Below are positions 1 through 4,970 of a stretch of 5,087 nt of DNA, piece after piece. The stretch covers positions 1-5,087 of the forward strand of contig CANPYH010000099.1 in NCBI GenBank assembly GCA_947588325.1, given 5' to 3'. The notes beneath the pieces are model-generated. The model was not told where the DNA came from and made no database searches. It saw only the letters and a list, made by a program, of their open reading frames with translations. Source of the stretch: an uncultured Clostridia bacterium (lineage in GTDB: Bacteria; Bacillota; Clostridia; Christensenellales; Pumilibacteraceae). Positions within the stretch are counted from its first letter, which is position 1. Each line of letters begins with the position of its first letter. The position numbers were made by a program, and so were the translations under genes.

Positions 1-493
1 CGTTCTTATTAGCCTCGGCGATCGGCTTATTGGGCTGCGCGGGCTTCTTATCGGGCTTCGCCTCGTTGGGCTTTTGCTTATTGGTACTCACCGCGCCTGC
101 GGGCTTCTTCTCGGGCTTTGCCTCGTTGGTTTTACCCTGCCCGACCTTTTTCTCGTCGCGCGGGGGCTGAGCGTTAGCCGCATTCTGCCGCTCGGGTCTC
201 TTTGCGTTGCGGTCGCTGCGGAAGTCCTTTGCGCGATCGTTCTTTTCTCGGCCGCCGCTATCCTCGGACTTTCTGGTGCGCTCCTCGACGTTACGCATAA
301 CCGAAGCCGCCGTCTTTTTCTCGACGGTGGACTCGTCCTTACCGACGTAGGTCATGCGCACCCGAGCCTTACGGAATATGCCGGGGTGGACGAGTATTTT
401 AACCTCTACGTCGTCCTCTTTGCACCCCAACTCCGCCAAGCCGGCATTGAGCGCCTGTTCTATATCCTTTCCGACGGTTTCTACGGTTTTCAT
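1..493 (-). CDS. jag: KhpB/Jag RNA-binding protein, N-terminal part (runs off left edge)
   Basis: KhpB (Jag, also EloR) is a cytoplasmic RNA-binding protein that in Gram-positive bacteria partners with KhpA and affects cell elongation and sporulation. Only 164 codons are visible. Residues 1-48 fit the Jag_N domain: METHIONINE-start helix (ETVGKDIEQAL), then EVKIL, then GIFRKARVRM, the strand-turn-strand that ends this domain. From about residue 60 the chain becomes a charged, low-complexity Lys/Glu/Arg/Pro/Asn linker that is still continuing at the window edge (about 105 residues seen). The KH and R3H domains that should follow lie outside the window. The ATG at 493-491 is preceded by AGAAGG/AAGGA, and the gap to the yidC stop is only 39 nt with no terminator, so it is read as the last visible gene of the rpmH operon. 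The identification rests on the Jag_N-like sequence plus the very conserved position after yidC. The linker is longer than I would expect for this family. Confidence 0.88.
   Translation of the reverse strand, partial: MKTVETVGKDIEQALNAGLAELGCKEDDVEVKILVHPGIFRKARVRMTYVGKDESTVEKKTAASVMRNVEERTRKSEDSGGREKNDRAKDFRSDRNAKRPERQNAANAQPPRDEKKVGQGKTNEAKPEKKPAGAVSTNKQKPNEAKPDKKPAQPNKPIAEANKN
41..130 (-). repeat. 60-nt period imperfect repeat in the jag linker
   Basis: Two near-identical 30-nt blocks, at 41-70 and 101-130, differ at only a few bases and lie exactly 60 nt apart. In the protein they encode the repeated word NEAKPEKKPA / NEAKPDKKPA with a 20-residue period, at residues 123-132 and 143-152. 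The repeat is in frame and keeps the Lys-Pro-Glu character, so it is a disordered-linker repeat rather than a mobile sequence. More copies may continue outside the window. Confidence 0.75.
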
Positions 494-532
494 TCCTTCC
501 TTCTTTCGGTGATCGCCTGTGCGGCTCCTCGG

Positions 533-1990
533 TTATTTCTTCTTCTTATCGTCGCTGTTGGGGTCGGGTCTGCCGTATCTCTCGACGTCGGACAGCTCGC
601 CCTTCTTGCTCTTTCTCGTCGACATCATCGCCGCCGTTTCGTTAATCGGCACAACCTTCTTGCTTATTGCCGAGGTAATGAGGTTAATCAGCAGCGACAT
701 CGCGGAGTTCGTTACCATATATATAGTGAACGCCGCGCAATACATAATCGCGAATATACCCATAATTATGGGCATTATAAAGAGCATGCCTTTCATACAG
801 CCAGCGCTCTGCCCCGCCGTCTGGTCCTGTCCGCTCTTCTTTTGCTGGCGGCGAGTGATTATTTGCATGAGTACGTTGAGCACCACGGCAAGCACGGGGA
901 GAATGAGGAAGCCGTTAGGTCCCTCGCTCGTCTCGTTAATGACCCGCGCCATAACCGTCTCGTAGCTCGATACCATTTTGTCGAGTTTGTCCTGCTCTAT
1001 TCCCGAACGCTCGGCGTCGGTCGCGTAACTTCCGATTGCCGAAGTGAACTCGGCTTGCGTCTTTTTCAGCGAGTTGGTCCAGGGCACGTCGGGCGACCAG
1101 ATATCGTGTATCCAGAGGAAAGAATCGTGCTGATATCCCGTCTTGTCGTCATACTTACCCGTGTGCTCGTAGTAATCGAACACTTCGTTCTGCGCGATAG
1201 TCTCACAATATTGCACGACGGCCTGCTTGGCCTTTTCCGCTCCGTAACTCTGCGCGAGAGCGGCTATCTCCTCCGCGGTCTTGCTCTCGTCGGCAGCATA
1301 AATCGTGTAAGTCTCGGCAAACCAGTCGGAGTACGTCGTCGCATACAGATCGGCATAAGCCGTATCCTGCATCTTGGCGCGCGATGACGCCAAAGCCTGC
1401 GCCGCCGCCCCGTTTACGTCCGAACTATTGCCGTATTCCTCGGCAAACGCCGCGTCGTAGTCCAGGTGGAAGTCCTTGCCGAACTCGTCGGAAAGGGTGC
1501 CGTTTACAGCGTCGTAGTTGCCGACATATGCCGACTCGTATGAAACTTCGTAGATATCGTATATCTTCGCGTAGTTATCGAACTGCTTAAAGTTAGCCGT
1601 CGCAAGGAGGGCCTGCCACAGCCATATGAATATGACGAGGGTGACTATCATGGGCAGGCAACTCGACATGTAACTCATTCCCTCTCGGCGATTGAGTTCC
1701 GCCTGCTTCTGTTGCAGGACCTTGGGATTGCTGCCGTAAGCCTTTTCCAGCTTCTCCATTTGCGGCTTTACCCGCAAGGATATAAGCTGGTTTTTGCGCA
1801 TCTTATAGCGCTGATAGTAATCGAGAGGAGAGAGAACTATTTTGATTATGACGGTAAGCAAAATAATCCTCAACGCATAGAACGCAATTCCGCCGAACGC
1901 GCCGTTGAGGAGCATAGCCCACGGGAAAGTCATGTATGTGTTGACCGTGGTTTCTGCTATAAGGGATGTCATACTGCTCAAAAGAGCCAT
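533..1990 (-). CDS. yidC: YidC/Oxa1 family membrane protein insertase with large extracellular insertion
   Basis: YidC inserts and folds membrane proteins, alone or with SecYEG. This 485-residue protein has the family layout. TM1 is about residues 30-54 and ends in the conserved LSPLDYYQ turn. A charged cytoplasmic helical hairpin spans 60-108, and TM2 is about 111-130. The extracellular signature FLWIHDIWSPD is at 291-301. TM3 is about 359-378, and a long hydrophobic stretch at 401-442 covers TM4 and TM5. The tail is basic and ends in KKKK. Bacillota homologues are usually about 220-330 residues. The excess is a Tyr/Asp/Glu/Ala-rich insertion at about 131-285, between TM2 and FLWI, plus a smaller one at about 302-358. 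The TM1 position normally held by the groove arginine is Lys50. There is no lipobox at the N-terminus. The ATG at 1990 is chosen because AAGGAG sits 7 nt upstream; it overlaps yidD by 13 nt. Identity is certain; the function of the insertion is unknown. Confidence 0.96.
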   Translation of the reverse strand: MALLSSMTSLIAETTVNTYMTFPWAMLLNGAFGGIAFYALRIILLTVIIKIVLSPLDYYQRYKMRKNQLISLRVKPQMEKLEKAYGSNPKVLQQKQAELNRREGMSYMSSCLPMIVTLVIFIWLWQALLATANFKQFDNYAKIYDIYEVSYESAYVGNYDAVNGTLSDEFGKDFHLDYDAAFAEEYGNSSDVNGAAAQALASSRAKMQDTAYADLYATTYSDWFAETYTIYAADESKTAEEIAALAQSYGAEKAKQAVVQYCETIAQNEVFDYYEHTGKYDDKTGYQHDSFLWIHDIWSPDVPWTNSLKKTQAEFTSAIGSYATDAERSGIEQDKLDKMVSSYETVMARVINETSEGPNGFLILPVLAVVLNVLMQIITRRQQKKSGQDQTAGQSAGCMKGMLFIMPIIMGIFAIMYCAAFTIYMVTNSAMSLLINLITSAISKKVVPINETAAMMSTRKSKKGELSDVERYGRPDPNSDDKKKK

Positions 1991-2280
1991 TTCATATCTC
2001 CTTTCGGGTTATAAGGGACGGGATCGAAGCCGCCGTGTGCGAAGGGATTGCACCTGCCTATGCGGGCAAGTCCCATGCCTATGCCTCGGATAGTCCCCCA
2101 ATCTTCTATCGCCTGAAACATGTAGCTCGAACAGGTCGGGTAGTATATGCACGACTTGCCTATGAGTTTGGACAGGGTGAGCTTATACAGCTTGATAAGC
2201 CCCTGAAAAAACCACTTAAACGTGAATATCCCGACGATAACGCTCTTAAACGTTACCTTTTTTTTGTTCCGAAGTATCAT
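1978..2280 (-). CDS. yidD: YidD membrane protein insertion efficiency factor
   Basis: YidD is a small membrane-associated protein that assists YidC-dependent insertion; its exact mechanism is unsettled. The 100-residue product is family-sized. It carries the diagnostic cysteine motif CIYYPTCSSY (Cys44, Cys50), then ARIGRCNPF (Cys77), and the HGGFDPVP signature at 82-89. A hydrophobic, amphipathic N-terminal helix at about 13-40 probably lies along the membrane. The open frame extends upstream to 2424. I place the start at the ATG at 2280-2278 because the upstream residues have no YidD character and lie inside rnpA. This start also forms an ATGA overlap with the rnpA stop, giving translational coupling. 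The 3' end overlaps the yidC start and contains the yidC ribosome binding site. Confidence 0.95.
   Translation of the reverse strand: MILRNKKKVTFKSVIVGIFTFKWFFQGLIKLYKLTLSKLIGKSCIYYPTCSSYMFQAIEDWGTIRGIGMGLARIGRCNPFAHGGFDPVPYNPKGDMKWLF
1998..2003 (-). promoter_or_regulatory. yidC ribosome binding site inside yidD
   Basis: On the minus strand AAGGAG lies 7 nt before the ATG at 1990. It supports that start and shows that yidC can load ribosomes independently, although it is embedded in the last codons of yidD. Confidence 0.8.
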
Positions 2281-2630
2281 GTTCGGTTCTCCGCCGCGGC
2301 GCCCTTTACGCCGCAGGCTTTCGCAATCAGCGCGGATATCCTCTCCTTTATCTCGGCGTATCCCAATTCCGTGATACCGGTCCGAGCGGAAAAGATGTAC
2401 TGCCCGCTGCCGATAGACGTCCACAGTTCGCGGACGGCGCCGCGCATGCGACGCTTAACGAGGTTGCGCTTAACCGCCTTGCCTATCTTGTTGGAAACGA
2501 CGAAGCCGACGAGCTTGCAATTGCCGCGGACTACGCCGAGGGTCAGATAGCGGTCGTTGTACTTTGTGCCGTGCGTTCTGACGTAAGCGAAACTACCCCG
2601 TTTTCTGAGCCTGTAACGCTTTTTAAGCAT
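2277..2630 (-). CDS. rnpA: Ribonuclease P protein component
   Basis: This is the protein subunit of RNase P, which with the RNA subunit removes 5' leaders from pre-tRNAs. The 117-residue, strongly basic product has the family length. The N-terminus (KKRYRLRKRGSFAYV) gives the aromatic/basic start typical of RnpA. The conserved RNR-box helix is KAVKRNLVKRRMR at 51-63, preceded by the strand GFVVSNKIG at 42-50. The start ATG is 4 nt after the rpmH stop; GGAAAGTGAG, inside the end of rpmH, is the only Shine-Dalgarno-like sequence for it. The stop overlaps the yidD start. It is co-transcribed with rpmH, as in most bacteria. Confidence 0.96.
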   Translation of the reverse strand: MLKKRYRLRKRGSFAYVRTHGTKYNDRYLTLGVVRGNCKLVGFVVSNKIGKAVKRNLVKRRMRGAVRELWTSIGSGQYIFSARTGITELGYAEIKERISALIAKACGVKGAAAENRT

Positions 2631-2634
2631 TCGC

Positions 2635-2784
2635 TCACTTTCCGAGCGGCTTGGGCGTGAGATACTTTCTGCCCTTGTCGCGACGGCGCTTCAATACTCT
2701 GCGACCTGCCGTCGTCTTCATTCTCGCACGGAAACCGTGCACCTTTCTCTGCGCCCTCTTCTTGGGCTGGTAAGTTCTTTTCAT
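2635..2784 (-). CDS. rpmH: 50S ribosomal protein L34
   Basis: L34 is a small, very basic protein of the large ribosomal subunit. The 49-residue translation begins MKRTYQPKKRAQRKVHGFRA and continues RMKTTAGRRVLKRRRDKGRKYL, an almost consensus L34 sequence. The C-terminus (TPKPLGK) is a few residues longer than the usual 44-46. AAGGA and AGATAGG precede the ATG. It is the first gene of the operon, about 48 nt downstream of the predicted transcription start, and its stop lies 4 nt before rnpA. Confidence 0.97.
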   Translation of the reverse strand: MKRTYQPKKRAQRKVHGFRARMKTTAGRRVLKRRRDKGRKYLTPKPLGK

Positions 2785-2838
2785 TGTGCCTATCTTCCTT
2801 TATTCTTTATTGCCGTACAGGCGTAATACTACCGATAC

Positions 2839-2868
2839 ATTATACTTGAAACATCAACTATAAGTCAA
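2839..2868 (-). promoter_or_regulatory. SigA-type promoter of the rpmH operon
   Basis: On the minus strand a -35 box TTGACT (2868-2863) and a perfect -10 box TATAAT (2844-2839) are separated by 18 nt. A-tracts just upstream (AAAAAATC, and A-rich sequence before it) resemble an UP element, as expected for a ribosomal protein gene. Transcription would start near 2832 and give a leader of about 48 nt. It is the only strong promoter seen ahead of the operon. Confidence 0.85.
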
Positions 2869-2907
2869 GTGATTTTTTGCGCGGAAAATGGTTTTTTAAC
2901 GCGCTTA

Positions 2908-2922
2908 TCCCCCGCTCCCCCT
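2908..2922. repeat. 15-nt direct repeat, copy downstream of the esterase gene
   Basis: TCCCCCGCTCCCCCT occurs here and again at 4613-4627 in the same orientation, so the two copies bracket the esterase gene. The sequence is low in complexity, which weakens the case, but 15 identical bases including the central GCT are unlikely by chance in a window this size. Confidence 0.55.
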
Positions 2923-2952
2923 CTGCTTAACTCCGCCTGCCGCAAAGGAAAT

Positions 2953-2983
2953 GCCGCGGCTCCCGCTCTATCGGCTCCGCGGC
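2953..2983 (-). terminator. Probable terminator hairpin after the esterase gene
   Basis: The arms GCCGCGG (2953-2959) and CCGCGGC (2977-2983) form a 7-bp GC-only stem about 30 nt past the esterase stop codon. On the minus strand it is followed by the weak tract ATTTCCTTT. On the plus strand a better T-rich tract follows (2986-3006). It may therefore act in both directions, though no plus-strand gene is seen to need it. It separates the esterase from the rpmH promoter. Confidence 0.5.
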
Positions 2984-3013
2984 GCTTCTTTTATTATGTT
3001 TTTTTTCAGCCTC

Positions 3014-4546
3014 TTAAAGCGTTTGCTCCGCTATCCAATCCCACATATCCGCCTCGACGTTGCAATTCGCCGCGCTGATGTACGACTGTGAAGTTACCGC
3101 GGAATTATCGAACTCCGTTTTGACGCTGTCGTTAAACGCATACACCCAGGAGAAGTGTCCCATATAGTATGCGGTCGGATCGTCGGCGCCGCGAACGTTC
3201 GCCGTAAGCGTGAAATGCACGTTCTCCGCGCCCGCTTCGAGCAGACGGTAGAAGGTGGGAATAGTCGTCGCTTTCGGGTCTACCGTGGTATCGTCGGCGG
3301 ATTGCAGGAACCATATGTTATAGTCCTTGATACCTTCGATCATATCGTCGCTTATGCGGGAGTTGTCATACGCCTCGCAAATGGGGTAGAACGCCGCGAA
3401 ATAGTCGCCGTGCTCGAACGCCATATTCATGGTCATGTAACCGCCGTTGGAACACCCGCCGAGATATATTCTGTTAGTATCGACGTCGGGGTTGCCGTCG
3501 ACGTACGTCGTTATAGCCTGCCACAGCGCCGCGGTATAGCAAGATTCCTGCTTTCCCGTGCCCGTGCCGTTATACTGACCGTCGCCCCTATCCATCCACA
3601 TGGTCGGGGTCTGCACGGCGAGCACATACGCTCCCGCAAGCCCGTCCTTTGTGAAGTGGTGTTGCACGTTGATAGGGTTCTCCGTCGTGAGACCGGTTAC
3701 TTCGTTGCCAAGGAGGGTTATGTCTATGTCCGTGCCGCCCTCGCCCGCGCCGTGAAGCCAGATAACGAGGGGGTTCTTGCCGCTGTCTTTGTCCGCGCCC
3801 TTGGGCGTCCAGCTTGCGCGTTGCAATGTTATGTCCTTGCCTTCGCCCGTATAATGCACGGTGTCTTTATGCCAGCTCGCCGTTTGCGAGACTACCCTAT
3901 CCGTCTCGGTGATTTTTTGGCGCACAGGGGTGTTCCCCGTATACTCGGTCATGCCGACGCGGACGCTCTTGCCCTCCGAGAGTTTGAGTATTACCCCGGG
4001 GATATTGGTCGACCAATAGTTACGGCTATTATAGTAATTAAACACGCCAAGTTCGCCGTTACGGGCTTTGAACTGCACGGTGACATACCGTGAGGGATTG
4101 TCCGCCTTATTGCCAATCGCGTCGCTGGGGAATGCGTCTATTATCTCCCGCGGCGATCCGTTCCCGCTCGCCGAGTTTGTGCTGTCAAGCGCGACCTCGA
4201 AGGTTGTTTTATCATACCCGCCCGCTATATCGCCGAAGTCGATAACGACGCGATCGTAGCTCGGACCCCACTCGAAGCCCGATACGCCGAGTTTTATCCC
4301 CTCGGTCTCGAACGCTTCCGTGACATTGGGCGAGTACCCGCAGGTCTCACACGCCCCGTCTACCATGTTATGCGCTGCTCTTCCGCTCGTCTCTTCGCTG
4401 TGCTCGCAGGTCGCTTTGTGCCAGTGCTCCGCCGCATTCCTCGACCAGCCTTCCTCGAAAGTGTGCTCGTGTCCGCACGCCGTTAACCCGATAACCGCGC
4501 CCGCCATAACCGCCGATATTAAAATCAATAAAATAATCTTTTTCAT
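3014..4546 (-). CDS. Surface lipoprotein esterase: His/Cys module, Ig-like domain, alpha/beta hydrolase
   Basis: This is a secreted, lipid-anchored serine hydrolase, probably a carboxylesterase acting on polymer or glycan-linked esters; the substrate cannot be read from sequence. A signal peptide ends in the lipobox LTAC, with Cys24 the lipidated residue. Residues 26-70 are rich in His and Cys (HEH, HWH, CEH, AHN, CETCGY). Residues about 82-215 look like a beta-rich Ig-like domain, as in esterases of the Thermotoga EstA type. The catalytic domain, about 225-510, shows an oxyanion-hole motif WLHGAGE at 263-269 and a nucleophile elbow GCSNGG with Ser366. The probable acid is Asp419 in SADDTTVD, and the probable histidine is His464 in GHFSW. 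This resembles the PHB-depolymerase/prolyl-oligopeptidase-like esterase group. AAGGAGG lies 4 nt before the ATG. It appears to be transcribed alone: a palindrome interrupts its leader, and no convincing promoter was found. The fold is secure; the domain boundaries are estimates. Confidence 0.85.
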   Translation of the reverse strand: MKKIILLILISAVMAGAVIGLTACGHEHTFEEGWSRNAAEHWHKATCEHSEETSGRAAHNMVDGACETCGYSPNVTEAFETEGIKLGVSGFEWGPSYDRVVIDFGDIAGGYDKTTFEVALDSTNSASGNGSPREIIDAFPSDAIGNKADNPSRYVTVQFKARNGELGVFNYYNSRNYWSTNIPGVILKLSEGKSVRVGMTEYTGNTPVRQKITETDRVVSQTASWHKDTVHYTGEGKDITLQRASWTPKGADKDSGKNPLVIWLHGAGEGGTDIDITLLGNEVTGLTTENPINVQHHFTKDGLAGAYVLAVQTPTMWMDRGDGQYNGTGTGKQESCYTAALWQAITTYVDGNPDVDTNRIYLGGCSNGGYMTMNMAFEHGDYFAAFYPICEAYDNSRISDDMIEGIKDYNIWFLQSADDTTVDPKATTIPTFYRLLEAGAENVHFTLTANVRGADDPTAYYMGHFSWVYAFNDSVKTEFDNSAVTSQSYISAANCNVEADMWDWIAEQTL

Positions 4547-4550
4547 CTTT

Positions 4551-4557
4551 CCTCCTT
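4551..4557 (-). promoter_or_regulatory. Esterase ribosome binding site
   Basis: On the minus strand AAGGAGG sits 4 nt before the ATG at 4546. It is a full-strength Shine-Dalgarno sequence that fixes the start codon ahead of the signal peptide. Confidence 0.8.
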
Positions 4558-4578
4558 TTATTTTTTATGCAAGTGTTT

Positions 4579-4620
4579 GCGGGGGAACCCCCCTTTGTGT
4601 ACAAAGGGGGGTTCCCCCGC
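4579..4620. repeat. 20-bp perfect inverted repeat in the esterase leader
   Basis: The arms 4579-4598 and 4601-4620 are perfectly complementary over 20 bp with a 2-nt centre. Each arm itself contains GGGGGAAC next to a C-run, so each can also fold internally. It lies 33 nt upstream of the esterase start on the minus strand. No U-tract follows directly on either strand, so an ordinary terminator is unlikely. It looks like a small REP- or MITE-type palindrome. If transcribed, it would form a very stable hairpin in the 5' leader. Confidence 0.85.
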
Positions 4621-4627
4621 TCCCCCT
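4613..4627. repeat. 15-nt direct repeat, copy upstream of the esterase gene
   Basis: This copy matches 2908-2922 over 15 nt. It overlaps the right end of the 20-bp palindrome (4613-4620) and extends beyond it, suggesting that the repeat unit is the palindrome edge plus TCCCCCT. Confidence 0.55.
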
Positions 4628-4803
4628 TCCACTAAAAACCGAAAAAACTTTTTCTTTTTATTTTGTTATGATGCTTGTGTGGAATTGAATAACTAACTTG
4701 TAATGATACAGGTTAAGCCCCATCCCCCCCCCCGAACAGCGGGGGACGAACGTGTGTCGCCCTTAATGATTGAAGAGCACGAGAAGTCGGACACGAATTG
4801 TGG
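4628..4803. other. Gene-free spacer with minor inverted repeats
   Basis: No open frame with coding character and no recognisable RNA gene is present. The stretch is A/T-rich to about 4710, then contains a run of ten C (4724-4733). After that come possible short stems: 4741-4747 with 4756-4762 (one mismatch), and alternatively GTGTC 4754-4758 with GACAC 4790-4794. These could belong to the structured region further right, but on their own they are weak. Confidence 0.5.
4665..4672 (+). promoter_or_regulatory. Weak candidate plus-strand extended -10 element
   Basis: GTTATGAT, with TG one base before TATGAT, resembles an extended -10 box that could start a plus-strand transcript near 4679 toward the structured region. 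There is no convincing -35 box (the upstream stretch is A/T-rich). I list it only because the downstream folds look plus-strand specific. Confidence 0.15.
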
Positions 4804-4860
4804 GCCGCCCTAGTAAGGGGGGCTGGCGTCCCAAAGGGACGCCTGAGGGGATTGTTATGT
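4804..4860. repeat. Double-hairpin intergenic repeat (REP/MITE-like)
   Basis: Two hairpins stand back to back. Arms 4804-4810 and 4817-4823 pair at 6 of 7 positions with a 6-nt loop. Arms GGCGTCCC (4825-4832) and GGGACGCC (4836-4843) pair perfectly over 8 bp with an AAA loop. GAGGGGATTGTTATG follows. The pattern of a G-rich run, a short perfect hairpin and GGGGATTGTTA resembles intergenic repeats I associate with gut Clostridia genomes; that resemblance is from memory and unchecked. Only one copy is in the window. No coding sequence is seen. Confidence 0.5.
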
Positions 4861-4970
4861 TTTTCACAAGTTAAGTAACATTTACCCCCGAATTACCGAG
4901 ACCTTTATACGTAAATTCTTGATACAAAGGCACACCATGTAGCCACAGCGTGCCTCATATCTGAATTATC

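Noticed and set aside
74..1387. Long plus-strand open frame of 437 codons opposite jag and yidC
   Set aside because: It lies antisense to two clearly identified genes. Its protein is Arg/His/Leu-rich without domain character, and it arises from the GC-biased codon use of the minus-strand genes.
2281..2424. N-terminal extension of yidD by 48 residues
   Set aside because: It would lie fully inside rnpA in another frame, has no YidD similarity, and the ATGA-overlapping start gives the canonical protein length.
2879..2904. Hairpin GCGCG ... CGCGC as a terminator
   Set aside because: The stem is 5 bp with a 16-nt loop, and on the minus strand it is followed by an A-tract, on the plus strand by a mixed sequence. 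It is better seen as sequence upstream of the rpmH promoter.
3155..4093. Plus-strand open frame of 312 codons opposite the esterase
   Set aside because: It is antisense to the esterase, whose triad and lipobox are intact. The translated product is a Val/Arg-rich shadow with no recognisable motif.
4724..4733. Run of ten C as a phase-variable tract
   Set aside because: It is not in or near a start of a plausible plus-strand gene, and it is about 180 nt upstream of the esterase start with no promoter identified around it. It may also be a sequencing length error.
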